From contig JAPYMA010000858.1 of NCBI GenBank assembly GCA_035041965.1, positions 248,001 to 312,000 of the forward strand: 64,000 nt of DNA, written 5' to 3'. This DNA is from Anisakis pegreffii (taxonomy: Eukaryota; Nematoda; Chromadorea; Rhabditida; Anisakidae). The notes beneath the pieces were generated by a model. That model saw only the letters and a list, made by a program, of their open reading frames with translations, was not told the DNA's origin and searched no databases. Position 1 is the stretch's first letter. Each line of letters opens with the position of its first letter. Positions 27,201 through 39,700 of this stretch are shown piece by piece. A program made the position numbers and the translations under genes.

Positions 27201-30200
27201 TCATCATGTTTTTCTTCATTGTTAGGTGTGACGCATTTTCAACTGGAGAAAGAGAACGATCCGTTTGGCTCTCGGGTATTGTTCGTGATAGGATACGAAT
27301 CAAATCGCCTCAGCATTCATTCATCACCTCAATACGACCAACGTCACAGTTCAAAGATTCACTTCGAGTGAATTTTACCTCACGATAAAATTGAGTGGAC
27401 GAATCAAGTTGAACAGAAATATTTTCAAAACGACGGTGAAAAGTTTTGCGAGACGTTGTCGTTACAGTAACGACACGTAAGCAAACCTTATAAAACCTGC
27501 ATCATACCATGGTTGACGTTAACAAATTGCTGTCATCACAAAACTATCTGCATTGGAGCATGTTCAAGTTATATGCGAAGGTATAGAGAGATATATTTGC
27601 ACTCGTTCATTTATTCACTTTTGATTCATTTGTTTCACTTTTTGTAGCTACTTTCGGCGCACTCTGCTACAGACTGCAAGTTTTTCAAACAACCGATTGC
27701 TACGAGCCAGCCTCGTATTTGTTCTACTCAAGTGATCAACAGAATGCATAGCCTATTTTTGCTGATTTTATCACTCCGTTCAGTACTGGTTGAATAAATT
27801 ATGTATTTTCCTAAGGTTTCGAATTAGATGTTGTCTTATAGACCATGAACTTCTGAGCCATGAGCCGATTCTGATGATTACGGTACTAATTTTGTGCATC
27901 CAGTATTTTTTATCCGATGAGTGATCGGACATACTTCGTATAAATGCATCAGCTGATGTGAGGATTTTTGCTATTTTGGCGAAAACAGTTTTGATACTGT
28001 AATTGTTTAGGAGCATACCAGTTGCTTGATCTTCTCAATCCTGTTTGTGCCTAGTGAACTTCTTAAGTTAGTGCGGGTGATCGTTTGTTTGATGGTCGTA
28101 TTAGTCCACTGAACTTAATGTGCCACTTCAGACGTTAATGTTTTGAATTGAATTTCTCAAAATTCACTGAATCGTATCTATTATAACAGTGACCAATGGT
28201 AAAGAAAGTGATATTTGCACAGAGTGTCCGAATTTGGAATATTTCATTACTTGAAAAACTATGAAGCACTCGAGTGATAATGAATTGCTTCCATCAGGTT
28301 GAAGGGAACTTCTAATGTTATTGCTATCGTCCTGAGTGGAAAATGGTTAGATCAGTGAATGAAATGTGAGATGCTTTTTCGAAACCTCTGTGATAAATCG
28401 AAGAAAAAGGTTATTTAACGTCAGCAAGACGAACGCGTCTGAGAGGACCGGCGATGACTTTCAGTCTTTCATAAATTCGTGAATATTATAGTCACAGAAC
28501 TGAAATTTTGTGACTTTGTTCATTTCCAAGGCCTCACCTGGAAAAAAATCGCCAGATCACACGCGTGATTTTGAGCGTTTTATAGCATGGGAGCCTAAGC
28601 GGACCCGTCACCTCCAGATACAAATGTGTCATTATTGAGTCGTTTTCAAGCCTCCGAAGCGATAGTGACTGTTGGTCTTTAGGAATTCAGGCTGTTTTAT
28701 TTGATGAACAATGAACAGTGTCAGGTTGCGGAAATTAGATGATTGTTGTTGTATGGACTGTGGAACATAATTTCACTGCCATCATTCGCATATAGCTGCA
28801 GAGTGAATTAGTTCTAATCAAAAAAAGTAACAATGAAAATCAGCATGAAAACATTGTAAGTATTTTATAGTAGTAAAGAAAATGACTTCCAGCCAGTGTT
28901 TAAAAGTCGACGTTCTTGATTTCAGCAGCATTCGCTGATGCCCAGTCTTCTCTAAACCTCTTTTACTCGTTCGTTTTGAAATTTCTTCAATGATATTTTG
29001 TCTGAATAACTGTAAAAAAGCTGATCCAATTGTGTCAATAGTGCGAACTGCTAAACTTATCCGCCCAATTCTTTCCTTGAACACATTACTGCCCCTTCCG
29101 ACCACGCAATAAACTGATCATGTTTATGCATCATTGTTTGATTTCCATATGTATCATTTAGTGGCATTTACATCAGGTACATCTTGAACCATGTTTTCAA
29201 GCAGCTCATACTCAGAAATTTCATCGAGATTAGACAGAATTTCGCACAATCAATCGTCATCGTTTGATCGAACATAGTCATCATCCTCATCAATATTATC
29301 ATCATCACTGTCCTCCAACAAGCGTTCACCAATTTTATCACTGGAGGACATTTATGCAGATGTAACTGTACAACAAACGCAAACAAGTAAAAAGCAAGTT
29401 GCAAAAGCTATTGCAAATTTTACGAGTATTTGATTGTGAAACTTATGCGTAGTTGGTGCGTTGCATTGCTGCTTTCGTACAGAAACTTGCCGACTGGTGC
29501 TTTCGTTCATTTTCTTTCAAAGTTGTATAATGACATTTACAAGCATCAACAGATGTTAAAGCCCCATTAGAAATCTTCATACTAGGAGCACCTAGGCAAA
29601 TGCATAGAGCCGACCCTGAGAGGATCGCCTTGTCTCAGTTGCTATGAAAATATTTCAGTGGTACGAGGTTCAAACACTGATTCCTTTAATTCATCATTCT
29701 AAACGACTGCGTCTGAGTGAAGTACACTGAACCGTTATCAGGTTATTCAGTATTTTTCAAAAATCGGAATAAGATTTCCCTAAACGATCCGGAAAGTATC
29801 AGAGGAGCACATATGCTTTCTTCACTCTGTTCCCATATGCATATGTAAACTTGAACTGACTATTTCATAACCATGAAAAGCATCCGCATTTTCGAAATGA
29901 ATCAACTTTACGAGATTATAAATCGAAATTATCGAACGAATCAAATTATGAAAAAAAAACAGACCAAAAATCAAATCAAAGTGATCAAGTTTATGGTGAA
30001 GTGAGAGTGAAGTGAAATTACGTATCAGTCTGAAAATTTCAATGTTCTTCCTGTGCTTTCTGTGATTTTGAGAGCCTTTCAACAATAAGGGAACTTGAAC
30101 GATCATAGGAAATCTGAGGAAAGCATCAAAAAAGCATGCGTCAGAGTTATTGCTAGTGTATTAAACTTATCATCTAATTGGAATTGCACTGAGGGGTTTG

Positions 30201-31052
30201 ATTATAATTAAAAATTTGATGTTGTCGGGCGTTACTGTCGTTCATAACTATTATCTAATCAATAGCAATTTTGATTCCATTGAATTCCAATCAAAGTTCG
30301 ATCAGTTTTGTTCGATGCAGCCAATATAGGAACGGAGCTAATAGATGAAATATCAGACCTTTAAGAGCACTTCATAAAATACCGCTGTGAGTGAGAACAT
30401 GTCAATCTCTTTCTGGCAGAAATTTTTGTTGATCTGGACTCTTAGTTTTTTATGGGTCTTCGTCATTTTCAGTCCATTTGTCGTTTCTCCATTCTGAATT
30501 TCTGCGTTTCTTCTGTTGATTCTTCCTGCTTTTTTTGCTGATTCGTTCTACTTCCTCAACTTGTGAATAAACTGATGCAATCAACCGGCTATAGAATGCT
30601 TCCTCCGTAAGTTGAGAAAATAAAAACAGAGGGCATACGAAGGAGCAATGCACAAAAGTGTATTCCTGATCATAGAATATGTTGTTTTTGAGGCATTAGC
30701 AATCAGCAGCTACAAGAAGAGTGTTTTGGTGTTGTTGAGTGGAGTGAGGTGGTTGGTGCTGCTGCTTATTTGTGTTTGGGTTTATACTCTCATATCTGGT
30801 AGTATCTACATGCGCAGCGAATCGTTGCAGTCACATATTATCTTGATGTACGCATTAAGCAGTGATGCATTTGTTTTGATGACGATGAAATAAATGAGCG
30901 AGCGAGTTTATTCTTTCATCTTTCAACTGAACTGCTGCTGAATTCATCGATAGACAACACCACTAAGCAACATACACAAATTTATTTTCTTCCATCATCC
31001 TCCCATCGCATCCATCTGAGCACTAAATCCACCCTGCTTCCTTACATATCGC

Positions 31053-31074
31053 TGTTGTTGTTGTTGTTGTTGTT
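31053..31074. repeat. (GTT)n microsatellite
   Basis: About seven GTT units. Confidence 0.85.
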
Positions 31075-31163
31075 CTTGTGATTATTAAAATTAATGTTGT
31101 TATTTTCATGGTTAGCTTCATCGTCCTCCTTTCGTCTCCCTCGTCTGCACTCAGCGAATAACA

Positions 31164-31183
31164 CGTCGTCGTCGTCGTCGTCT
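31164..31183. repeat. (CGT)n microsatellite
   Basis: About six CGT/TCG units. Reads as poly-Ser or poly-Arg depending on frame, so it is a poor coding indicator. Confidence 0.85.
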
Positions 31184-34100
31184 CCTTTCTCATCCAGTAA
31201 ACATCTTTCAGTTTTGTTAACTAAAATCGATCGATACCTACCTCATCGTCCTTTCTCCATTTGTTCTTCACTCACTTCAAGTCTACGTTCCCTCGCTTTG
31301 TCCTATGTAAACAAACGTCAACTCCTCAGTTGTGATGCTCGTTTCAAGCTGATCTTCTTCACAGCTATCATTATCACCATTCTATCGTCATCATTAGCAG
31401 CACGAATGCTTCCTCATTACTAATTCACCCCTGCAACCTATCAATTTCGGTGAGTCTTCCGTCACTTCCTTATTATCTGTACTGAATCGTTCACGTTCCT
31501 TATTTTCTTGTTCCCTTACTTTCATTTTCACGTCATTCCTCGGTGAGTTGTTTGTTTCCAATCATTTCCACTTCCTTTTATCACCCTAAAACAACACATG
31601 CCTACCGTATTTTCCATTTACTTGCAGTCACTACCATATGCTTTCACCATTCTTATTTTATCGCAAAAAGTGACGTAGCAAAGGCGAAGTCAATAACAGC
31701 GCTAAAAATAACGAGAATGATGTCAAAATGTGATCATAGTTGTAAACAGATAATGTTGCGTCATTGCATCCATCCTCTCATTATTCACGTTGTAGGACTC
31801 AACTCTGTAAATGTGAAATTAACTACATTAGGCGATATGGCACCCTGTTGAACTAATAATTCCTAGCAGCAGATCAGCTTGAACTGTGATAAGAACGAAC
31901 ATAAAAGAGACCTTTGAGATGTTCCCTTTTGACGAATTTTTTCTTCAGTAGCACTTCTTTTTCGAACCCTTTTTTCGTTCGTTATGCTCGACATTAGGAA
32001 AAGAAAAAGAAAGAGACAAGCTGCCGCATTGCAATAAAAATAAGCGAAGGAAGGAAACGACTGGCTGTGTTATGTTGCGATCAGTCGTTAAGTGTGTGTT
32101 ATCTTTATGTAACAACCCCATCGTTTGCACCAGCCGTCTGTCTATTTGCATCACTAGCAGGTCTCTTTTTTCGATTCTCTTCTGCTCTCTTCACTTGTGA
32201 TCATTCATTTCATTGCAATATTCGATTGCATACAATTCTTTCTCACAGCACCTATAATACACGCACATAATATTCATTGTTGTGTTCACCATTCGGCATT
32301 CTGATCCATACAAGCAGCACACCGCCATACGCAAATACACACACACTATTGCAAAGATCACTTATATAGTATTCTTTCAGCATCATTATAATGTTCATTC
32401 GTTTTTCTCAATTTGATTGCTATTTGCGTTGTGCCGGTTGTATGTATCCCTTATCTTTGAATAATATTTTCTACCAGACAGCCATAATGCAGTGAGAGTA
32501 AACTGAGGGAGTGAGGAGAGCAGAAAGGGAAAGTAACATAACCAACTTGTTCTTTGCATTATTCTTTCGGGTTATGAACGTTTTCAACAAGATGGATAGA
32601 TACTCAACACTTTGTGTTGAATTTATCAAATTAGATCGATGGATGTGTGCTGTGTGTATGTGATGGTGCTATATAGTGTTGTTCGAAGTGTCAATCGATT
32701 GCATATCGCACAAGATCTTATACATTCTCAAATGCAATTTCCGGTTCCAGTTTTTTTGAATTCACGAACTTTACACGACTCTTATGCAGTAGTCACTCAT
32801 CACCGAGATCATCAGCTAGTACAACACCTGTAAGAGCATAGCAATACCTCGTTCAGTCTTGCAAAGTAGTTTCCAATCCATTCTTACAACAATTACAATC
32901 TCATTTCATCATTCTTACGTCTGTTGTTGTCCCTTCTTGAAATTTTCATTATCAGGATCCTTCAAAAACGTTAAAAGCTTATACGAACATCTAATCGTAC
33001 CGTCTCATGGGAGCCGTGCACACTCCTTTCAACAAGGCTCATCTATCAGGGTTGAACGTTCGTTATCAGAGGCTGCAGAAGCAAATAGTCTTTACAAAGA
33101 TACTGTATAATTTGACATTTTTGCTGCTGATGGCATCGTTAATGAATTTTTCATCAAAGCTATTGTGACATTGTCGAAAGTTTGTTTACTCGCATTCGCA
33201 CAGCAACGCTAGTAAAATGCAAACTAAAAATGCATTTAACGATGAATCAGTGTGTCAGCTTCGCGATAAGCATGTAGCAGTTATGAGCATGAACACTCAA
33301 CTGCGTTGTGAATATCGAAAACTGCAGTTGAACACCTCACCTATGATTATGCTGAATGAGCAGAACGCACTGTTTCGGCGAAACAGGATCATTTCCAACA
33401 AGCGGTCGAGCTTATTATCAGAACTGTTCGGAAACTAAAAATGTCAGTGTCCGAGACAACTTCGAATTGCATTCACTCAATAATCAAGAGAAATATCTCA
33501 TGCTCAATAGATACGGCCAGCCAGTCGTATTTGTATTATTTTGAACTGATTTCTTCAATGTTTGCACACTTTAGGTGTTGAATGATTGCAAACCATTAGA
33601 GATGTCCTAATTTAGTAAATACGGAATGTCTCATTTAACGACTCATTTTGGTGTCTCTAATCTTGGATGCACAAATATTTTCAGTTTATCCAGGCTCAAC
33701 AGTCTGTGAAGGCGCGAAATTTTGTGCTAAAATTTCCCCTTCAAGACTGCTATATTTTGCACCATTCTGTCTGAACATACTTCTAAAAATCCAAATACGT
33801 GAGGATGAAGTCAATCGAAATTATCGACGGTCGTTAGCAGCCCCGCCCCGCATGTGAAACGTTGACTTTGCGTGATCTTCTGCTGTGCTTATTGCAAAGA
33901 TCACTTTTTGTTGCTTGCTTCTCTCATCAAAAAATAAATTTATCGATGCGTTTCGATAGCGCTATAAATATTCACAATTCCATCTCCTCTTCATGACTCA
34001 CAAATTTCCAATACGCATAACCGTAACGACTTTCAACCGTTCCAAAGTATTCACATTCGTACAACTGCTTCGAAGGCAGATCTGCTCATCGAATGTTGTC

Positions 34101-35010
34101 CTTCCACGCAAAAATATTCGTATTTCATGAAAGTGAATCTCTTTCTAAATGAAAGCAAACAGTAGAGAGCATTCTGCATGAAGATACATACTTTTTGAAG
34201 TGATATGATCACTTCAAGTGAATGTGATTTGCACGTTCCGTGAGGTGAATTGCGGGTGAAAGTGTATCGAGTGTACGTGCACTTAAACGATCAGGTTCCT
34301 CAAAGCACTGTGCTTGCTGTACTCCCAGTGGTCGTGAGAACATGCAATTAAGTATAATTCTTTGATGTTCTGAATGCTTTCTTGTATGTTATGCACCCGT
34401 CTGCATCACTGTTACATTTCAATTTTTTAAACGCGGAACGGAATACCGAATCTGAATGATTTTTGCACTTGTTCTCATAATGCCTTTATTCATGGCATCC
34501 TCAATAAGGAAGAAGAAAAACCTCACCGAAGGTCGTCTGCAACGACCGACGCTCTATCAAGCCAGCATTTTACGTCATTGTACTATAAGAAGGCAGTCTT
34601 AGTAATAAAGGAATTTGAACTGGTTTTGATGCAGTAAATTCATTCATGACATCCTCTGAAAACGCTATTTTTTCGTGTTCCACTTAAGGTGAGGGTGGAA
34701 ATCGTCGAACCGTTGTTGCTAATATAATCTGACTTTGTTGAAACGTTTAGCGGCAAAATTTAATTTGATCAGCCTTGATTCTTCAGATGTATCCAATATC
34801 TGTATAATTCGCCCAGTGAAACAATAGTTTCCTTTGCGTCAGTTCATTTGTTCAATATCGATATTTAATTTCATTTTAACATTTACTCTTTCTTTCATTT
34901 CCTTTTTTCTGTCATTTTGCTCATTGGTACAACTTCGAATTTTAGATGAATTGTTACTGGGCTTTGTAATCCGAGACATTTTACTTAACTGTGCATTTCA
35001 TAAGCACCAA

Positions 35011-35083
35011 CTGAAACCGTTCAAAAGCATTTACAAGTGATATTCGATTATATATTGATTCAGAAATTATAACTCATCAACAG
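35011..35083 (+). repeat. Diverged direct repeat, copy 1
   Basis: About 73 bp beginning CTGAAACCGTTCAAAAGCAT and ending AATTATAACTCATCAACAG. It resembles 35728-35799 along its whole length with scattered substitutions. Confidence 0.75.
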
Positions 35084-35379
35084 CGAGTACAAGTTTGCCT
35101 TACAAGCAAACTTCCCATCAACAAATGATTTGCTTTTCATCAGCATAATATCCACTTCATCACGTTCATTATGTTCGCTCAAATCAGTCTCAAACGCTGT
35201 CTAGTTTATTTAGAAAATTGGTATAGTGATCATTGATGGGGTGTCAACGGTGTCAGTTTAGAATATCTTCCGAACATCATATTGCTCTGATCTGCTTCAG
35301 TTATGCCAGGCTTGATTTCCTGCGCATTCGTAAATGTGGTGTCTGAGTGCAAAAGTCGAAAAATTCCACACAAGCTGGC

Positions 35380-35411
35380 TTAGTACTTAGATAAAAATAT
35401 CTAAGTACTAA
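35380..35411. repeat. Perfect 14-bp inverted repeat with 4-nt loop
   Basis: TTAGTACTTAGATA, AAAA, TATCTAAGTACTAA. Confidence 0.9.
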
Positions 35412-35727
35412 TGGTCTATTCATGTCACTTGATTTGATTTCAGTGGACTCATATACATCTTATAAGGTGTGTCTTGTTAATCTCCAGTGCAAAATGATTG
35501 TCTTGAGTGGTTGCATTTTCATTTTCATGATTCGATTCGAAATTGGCGGGGACTGTTTTCAAAGTTATGTGTGATGACGGTCATATTTCTGATTAGATGC
35601 AATAACGGAGTTCGATGTTCATCTGAAATTCTCTCGAATGATTCCCGTCAAATTCTGATAAGCTTTATCGAATGGTTTTTGCTTCTCTCCTGAATAAGTT
35701 GCAGCCAGATCCTTCCAGTTGACTGCC

Positions 35728-35799
35728 CTGAACCGTTCAGAAGCATTTCCGAGTGATATTCAATTATTTATTTAATCAGTAATTATAACTCATCAAGAG
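35728..35799 (+). repeat. Diverged direct repeat, copy 2
   Basis: Begins CTGAACCGTTCAGAAGCATT and ends AATTATAACTCATCAAGAG. Partner of 35011-35083, about 0.7 kb away in the same orientation. A weaker partial resemblance is seen near 42930-42970. Confidence 0.75.
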
Positions 35800-36239
35800 T
35801 TTATGCCTCTCTGCTATTACCAAAATCACAACTTTCATGCTTCGTCGACGTCCCTCTCTCTATGAAGCGAACGGTACTGTCGTAGGGAATTATCCATTCA
35901 TGTCAAATAATGATCCCTGGTGACACTTCATGTATAAAATCATCGAAGAAGTTTTTACCGTATCGTACCGAGCAACAATTTTTTAATGAGAACGAGTAGA
36001 TTCAGTGGTGCAAATACTTCCATATACTGATATGATACGTATGACTGAATCGAATGTTTTTGATTGAACTTACGCATCCTAGCTTGATCGATTGTATTAT
36101 GTATTCAACCCATGCAGCATTCATATGCGTGTCTGTCTAAGCGCTGTTTGGTAAATTGTTGTGAGTAATCTAGCTAGAAGGCAGGCAGGCACCTTAGCTT
36201 CCCATTCATTCTTGTTTTCTGCAATTATCGGTCATATCC

Positions 36240-36715
36240 GTCTCATCCTCGAATCATTCGTGCAAATATGAATCCCGTTGCCAGCGTGAAGCAAGAGGTG
36301 GGAGGAGTCGAGTCTGGCAGCGAGTTTTAGCCTCGCCCGGCTGATGTCTTGCCCGTTGCTAGCACTGGCCATATTTTTCATCAGTATAGTGTGTTTGTCG
36401 CACTTGAATCGAAGAAGAACGCACTGACGAACACAAGTGATAGTGGCGAGAGGCAGGAAGAAGGCAGGGCGCAAGCAGCGAGGTCGTTATTGCCAGCCGA
36501 GCAACTATCAGCGGGCTGGCCGTTGCTGCTGCTGCTGAATATAAACTTTATTGTTGTTATTACTCGCAGTGCTGCAAAAGCTACTGCATTCGATTTCATT
36601 TCATCATTTTCTACACATCAGTTCAGTTCAATGCAAGTTTATGTTGTTCGTGATCGGCTCTGTTCTGTGTGTTGTTTATTGCTGTGAATGCTATCGAATA
36701 TGTCGACGAGTGTAA
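36240..36715 (+). promoter_or_regulatory. GC-rich island, possible promoter or first exon upstream of daf-12
   Basis: About 300 bp (36268-36560) runs at roughly 50-60% GC in otherwise about 36% GC DNA, followed by ATATAAAC near 36539. Two short open starts are present: MNPVASVKQE at 36268 (ends near a weak GTGGGA donor) and MLSNMSTS at 36688 (donor AGT/GTAAAT at 36712, exit phase 0, which matches the daf-12 exon at 46867). It is the most promoter-like stretch upstream of daf-12, but without transcript data this is inference. Confidence 0.35.
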
Positions 36716-39700
36716 ATTCATTCGGTCATCATGTTCCCTTCTGATGCTCCTTCTAAACTGATACTGATTGTGATATCACCTCAGCGCCAGCACTTATTAC
36801 CGTGATCGCGAAATATTCGTGATTAATTCGTTGCCACTTCAAAGTATACTCACGTTCTTCTCAAACGAGCATTCTATTTGAACAACTGCGTGAACCATTT
36901 GAACGTTTCAGTTTTATCCGTTCAGTTCGAACCATAATCGGAAATATCCGTCGTGTGATCGATCCTTCATTATGAACGCAATAAAAGCGATTCATTTAAA
37001 GCTGAACTAACTGCACAACAACAACAGTATTAAAGCTGCTTGGTTGATGACTGTTCTATAATCAACCCCATCATCGCATCGCTACCTACCTCTAATCCAC
37101 TCATTATTGTTTTACCTTTATCAATTCTCTTTCTACTTCACTCTGCTACTCTGCACTAATAGCTCACGATCAACTCATATCGCATTCATTCTATCAAACT
37201 ATCTACCTCTAGCACACGTCGTCCTCTTCCTCATTCGACTCGTTCGTTATTACAGTATCTCAATCAGCCTTGCCTGCCTCATCATTAGCACTGCTAATAT
37301 ATCCTGATCAACGATAGTCGCCAGCAATTCTTGATTCCCACTGTACTATCGTCAACACATACTTATACTGCTGCTAATCGTTATCATAACGGTTGTTATT
37401 GGTATCTATCTATCTCTCCATAACTACCTCGTATGTAATTAATTGCTCATTCATTCGATTAATAGCTAATTACCAACTCAGACTCTAGCAGTGAAACTCT
37501 CGACTTATCAATCATCTCGACAGCAGTAGCTCTTCTTATCTGATCAATTTACATTTGGAATTAATCACGTTCGAACCAAAACAGGTTTTGAACATCATCC
37601 GAGTTGAGTTGAACTGCTTCTCACGGGTATTGTGTAATTCACTGTCAAAACGTTGCATAAACCTTTAATGACGATAAAACTCTATGGAAACTGCCAAGTT
37701 GAACAATTTTGCTGCTATGCCCTGGAGTGCATTCTACAGAGTCGAGGTATATTGTCATGCTCACTCATATCCCCGCCACGTTCACATTTCAACCATTTTC
37801 TCAATTGTTCTACCCCGCGGATGTGGATGTTTCCACTAATTTACTTTCACTCGATAATATTCATCGTCGGCCTCTTCCGACCACAACTAATTAATCACCC
37901 TTGAAATTTCCTTCAGAAGTGAAATTTTCAATCTAATCTGACAGCTAGGAATATCATCCAGTTCAGAACATAAGTAGCGGAAAGGTTCATTCAAAATAAA
38001 TTCAGTTCATCCTGTTATCGGTGATCTTTTATTTATGTCTAAACTGAGCATTTCATGATCCAACTTTCTGAAATTTGACTGTGGATAATGAGAAAAGTTT
38101 CGATCGTTTGAACAGCATTTTCAACTTCAGTGGACTTGATTGTCTCATTGATGGTAGCGAATGTCACAGTGTTGTTCATCATCGCGAATAATAAGCCATT
38201 GGCAGAGAGCAAATGCACTCAGTAAAAATTGAGTGTAAATATACTTCTAAACGAATGCCAGAAGAAAAACTACCGAAAAAAACGAGCAGTTACATCAAAG
38301 CAAAATTGATGGATTTTCGATGGCGTCACACTTTTGCTTCATCACGTTGCATAGTCTTGTTTGCCTTGAGAGCGATTCATTGGACTGCTTGTCCGTTTCA
38401 GAGTGAACATATACTAATTTATTTTTAGTGCAATTTCTAACAGGGAACTCTTTCTAGATAAATGCATCCATATTCGTATCAAAGAGCATTTAATATCAGC
38501 GAATTTATTGTTTCATAAACTATGAGTAAGACAACAACGAGCGAATTAATGAATAAACAAAATCTGAACGCATCGACCAACTGTTCGTTATCAACATCAT
38601 TCATTAACCTTGACTTAGTATTCAACATTTCCGTATGCAGTTATCGACTTTCATTTTCGGCGAGAATTTCCACCGTTGAATTTTATCACGATATTTTGTC
38701 ACGCTCAGTTAAGCAGCATCCGGTAGTAGGAGATTCGAGAACAAATAACGATCGTGCCACAAGGCTGCTTCTCGAGTAACATTTAATGGATTAAGATCAC
38801 ACGATATCCATTCGATTTCATCACTTATTGTTGAATTATTATTAAGTGCTCAGAATAGATTATTCCGATGTGCTAGTCCATGATGAGTGCGGTTGTTTCG
38901 AATCACGCTTAGTTGAGTGTGTCTGTATCAAAGTTTGATTTTGACGACAGGTCGCTTTTTTGTTCACATTCCCAAAGGAAACAGATTCGCAGGTTTGATA
39001 TGAGATGACAGGAAATAGTAGGTGAGAGCACAATCTACCCGTCCACGCAGAACTCATTTGAAACGGCTCTTCCGAATATGCAGTGAGTGAAATGATACTA
39101 AGTTTGATATTAAGTCCATTGCTAAGTGCATTATTGCAGGTGAATTAACAGCGATTATTCTGGATTTCTGAGATGTAGTGACGCGTGGGAGTGATTCCAT
39201 TTGAACTCAGCAGCTTCCATTTTTGATCAGAAACGCTTGAAAAACTCGAATCGAGTGTCGCTTCAATCACTCTAGCAAACGTCGAGGGATTCGACGCTCT
39301 TACTCAGTTCGTACTCTAGCAATAGAAGTGATCTTTTCTTCACATTTCTTCCCCCGCTGGAACATTTCACTCATGAACTTTCATCTGACTTAACTGAATC
39401 AGTTATTTCTATTGATTACTATCTCAGACAGTCGATCAAGTTGTTCGATTGTTCGTATTGCTGACTGATGTGCTGAGATCCAGGTTCTTCAATTATTGTC
39501 GAGGAATTCATTTGTGGGACTCTCTCTTTCCTTGCTTGTCGTATGAGTTGATATCTTTTCAAGAACGTTCAGTTTGAACAAATGATTGATCAACATTAAA
39601 AAAGTCTACTGAACTTTGTTCAACTTCCTTCCTTGGTTTTCTTCTATACGGAGATGAGTTTCCAATAGAATTATTTGTTTGGGACAAGCAGTTGGGTTTT

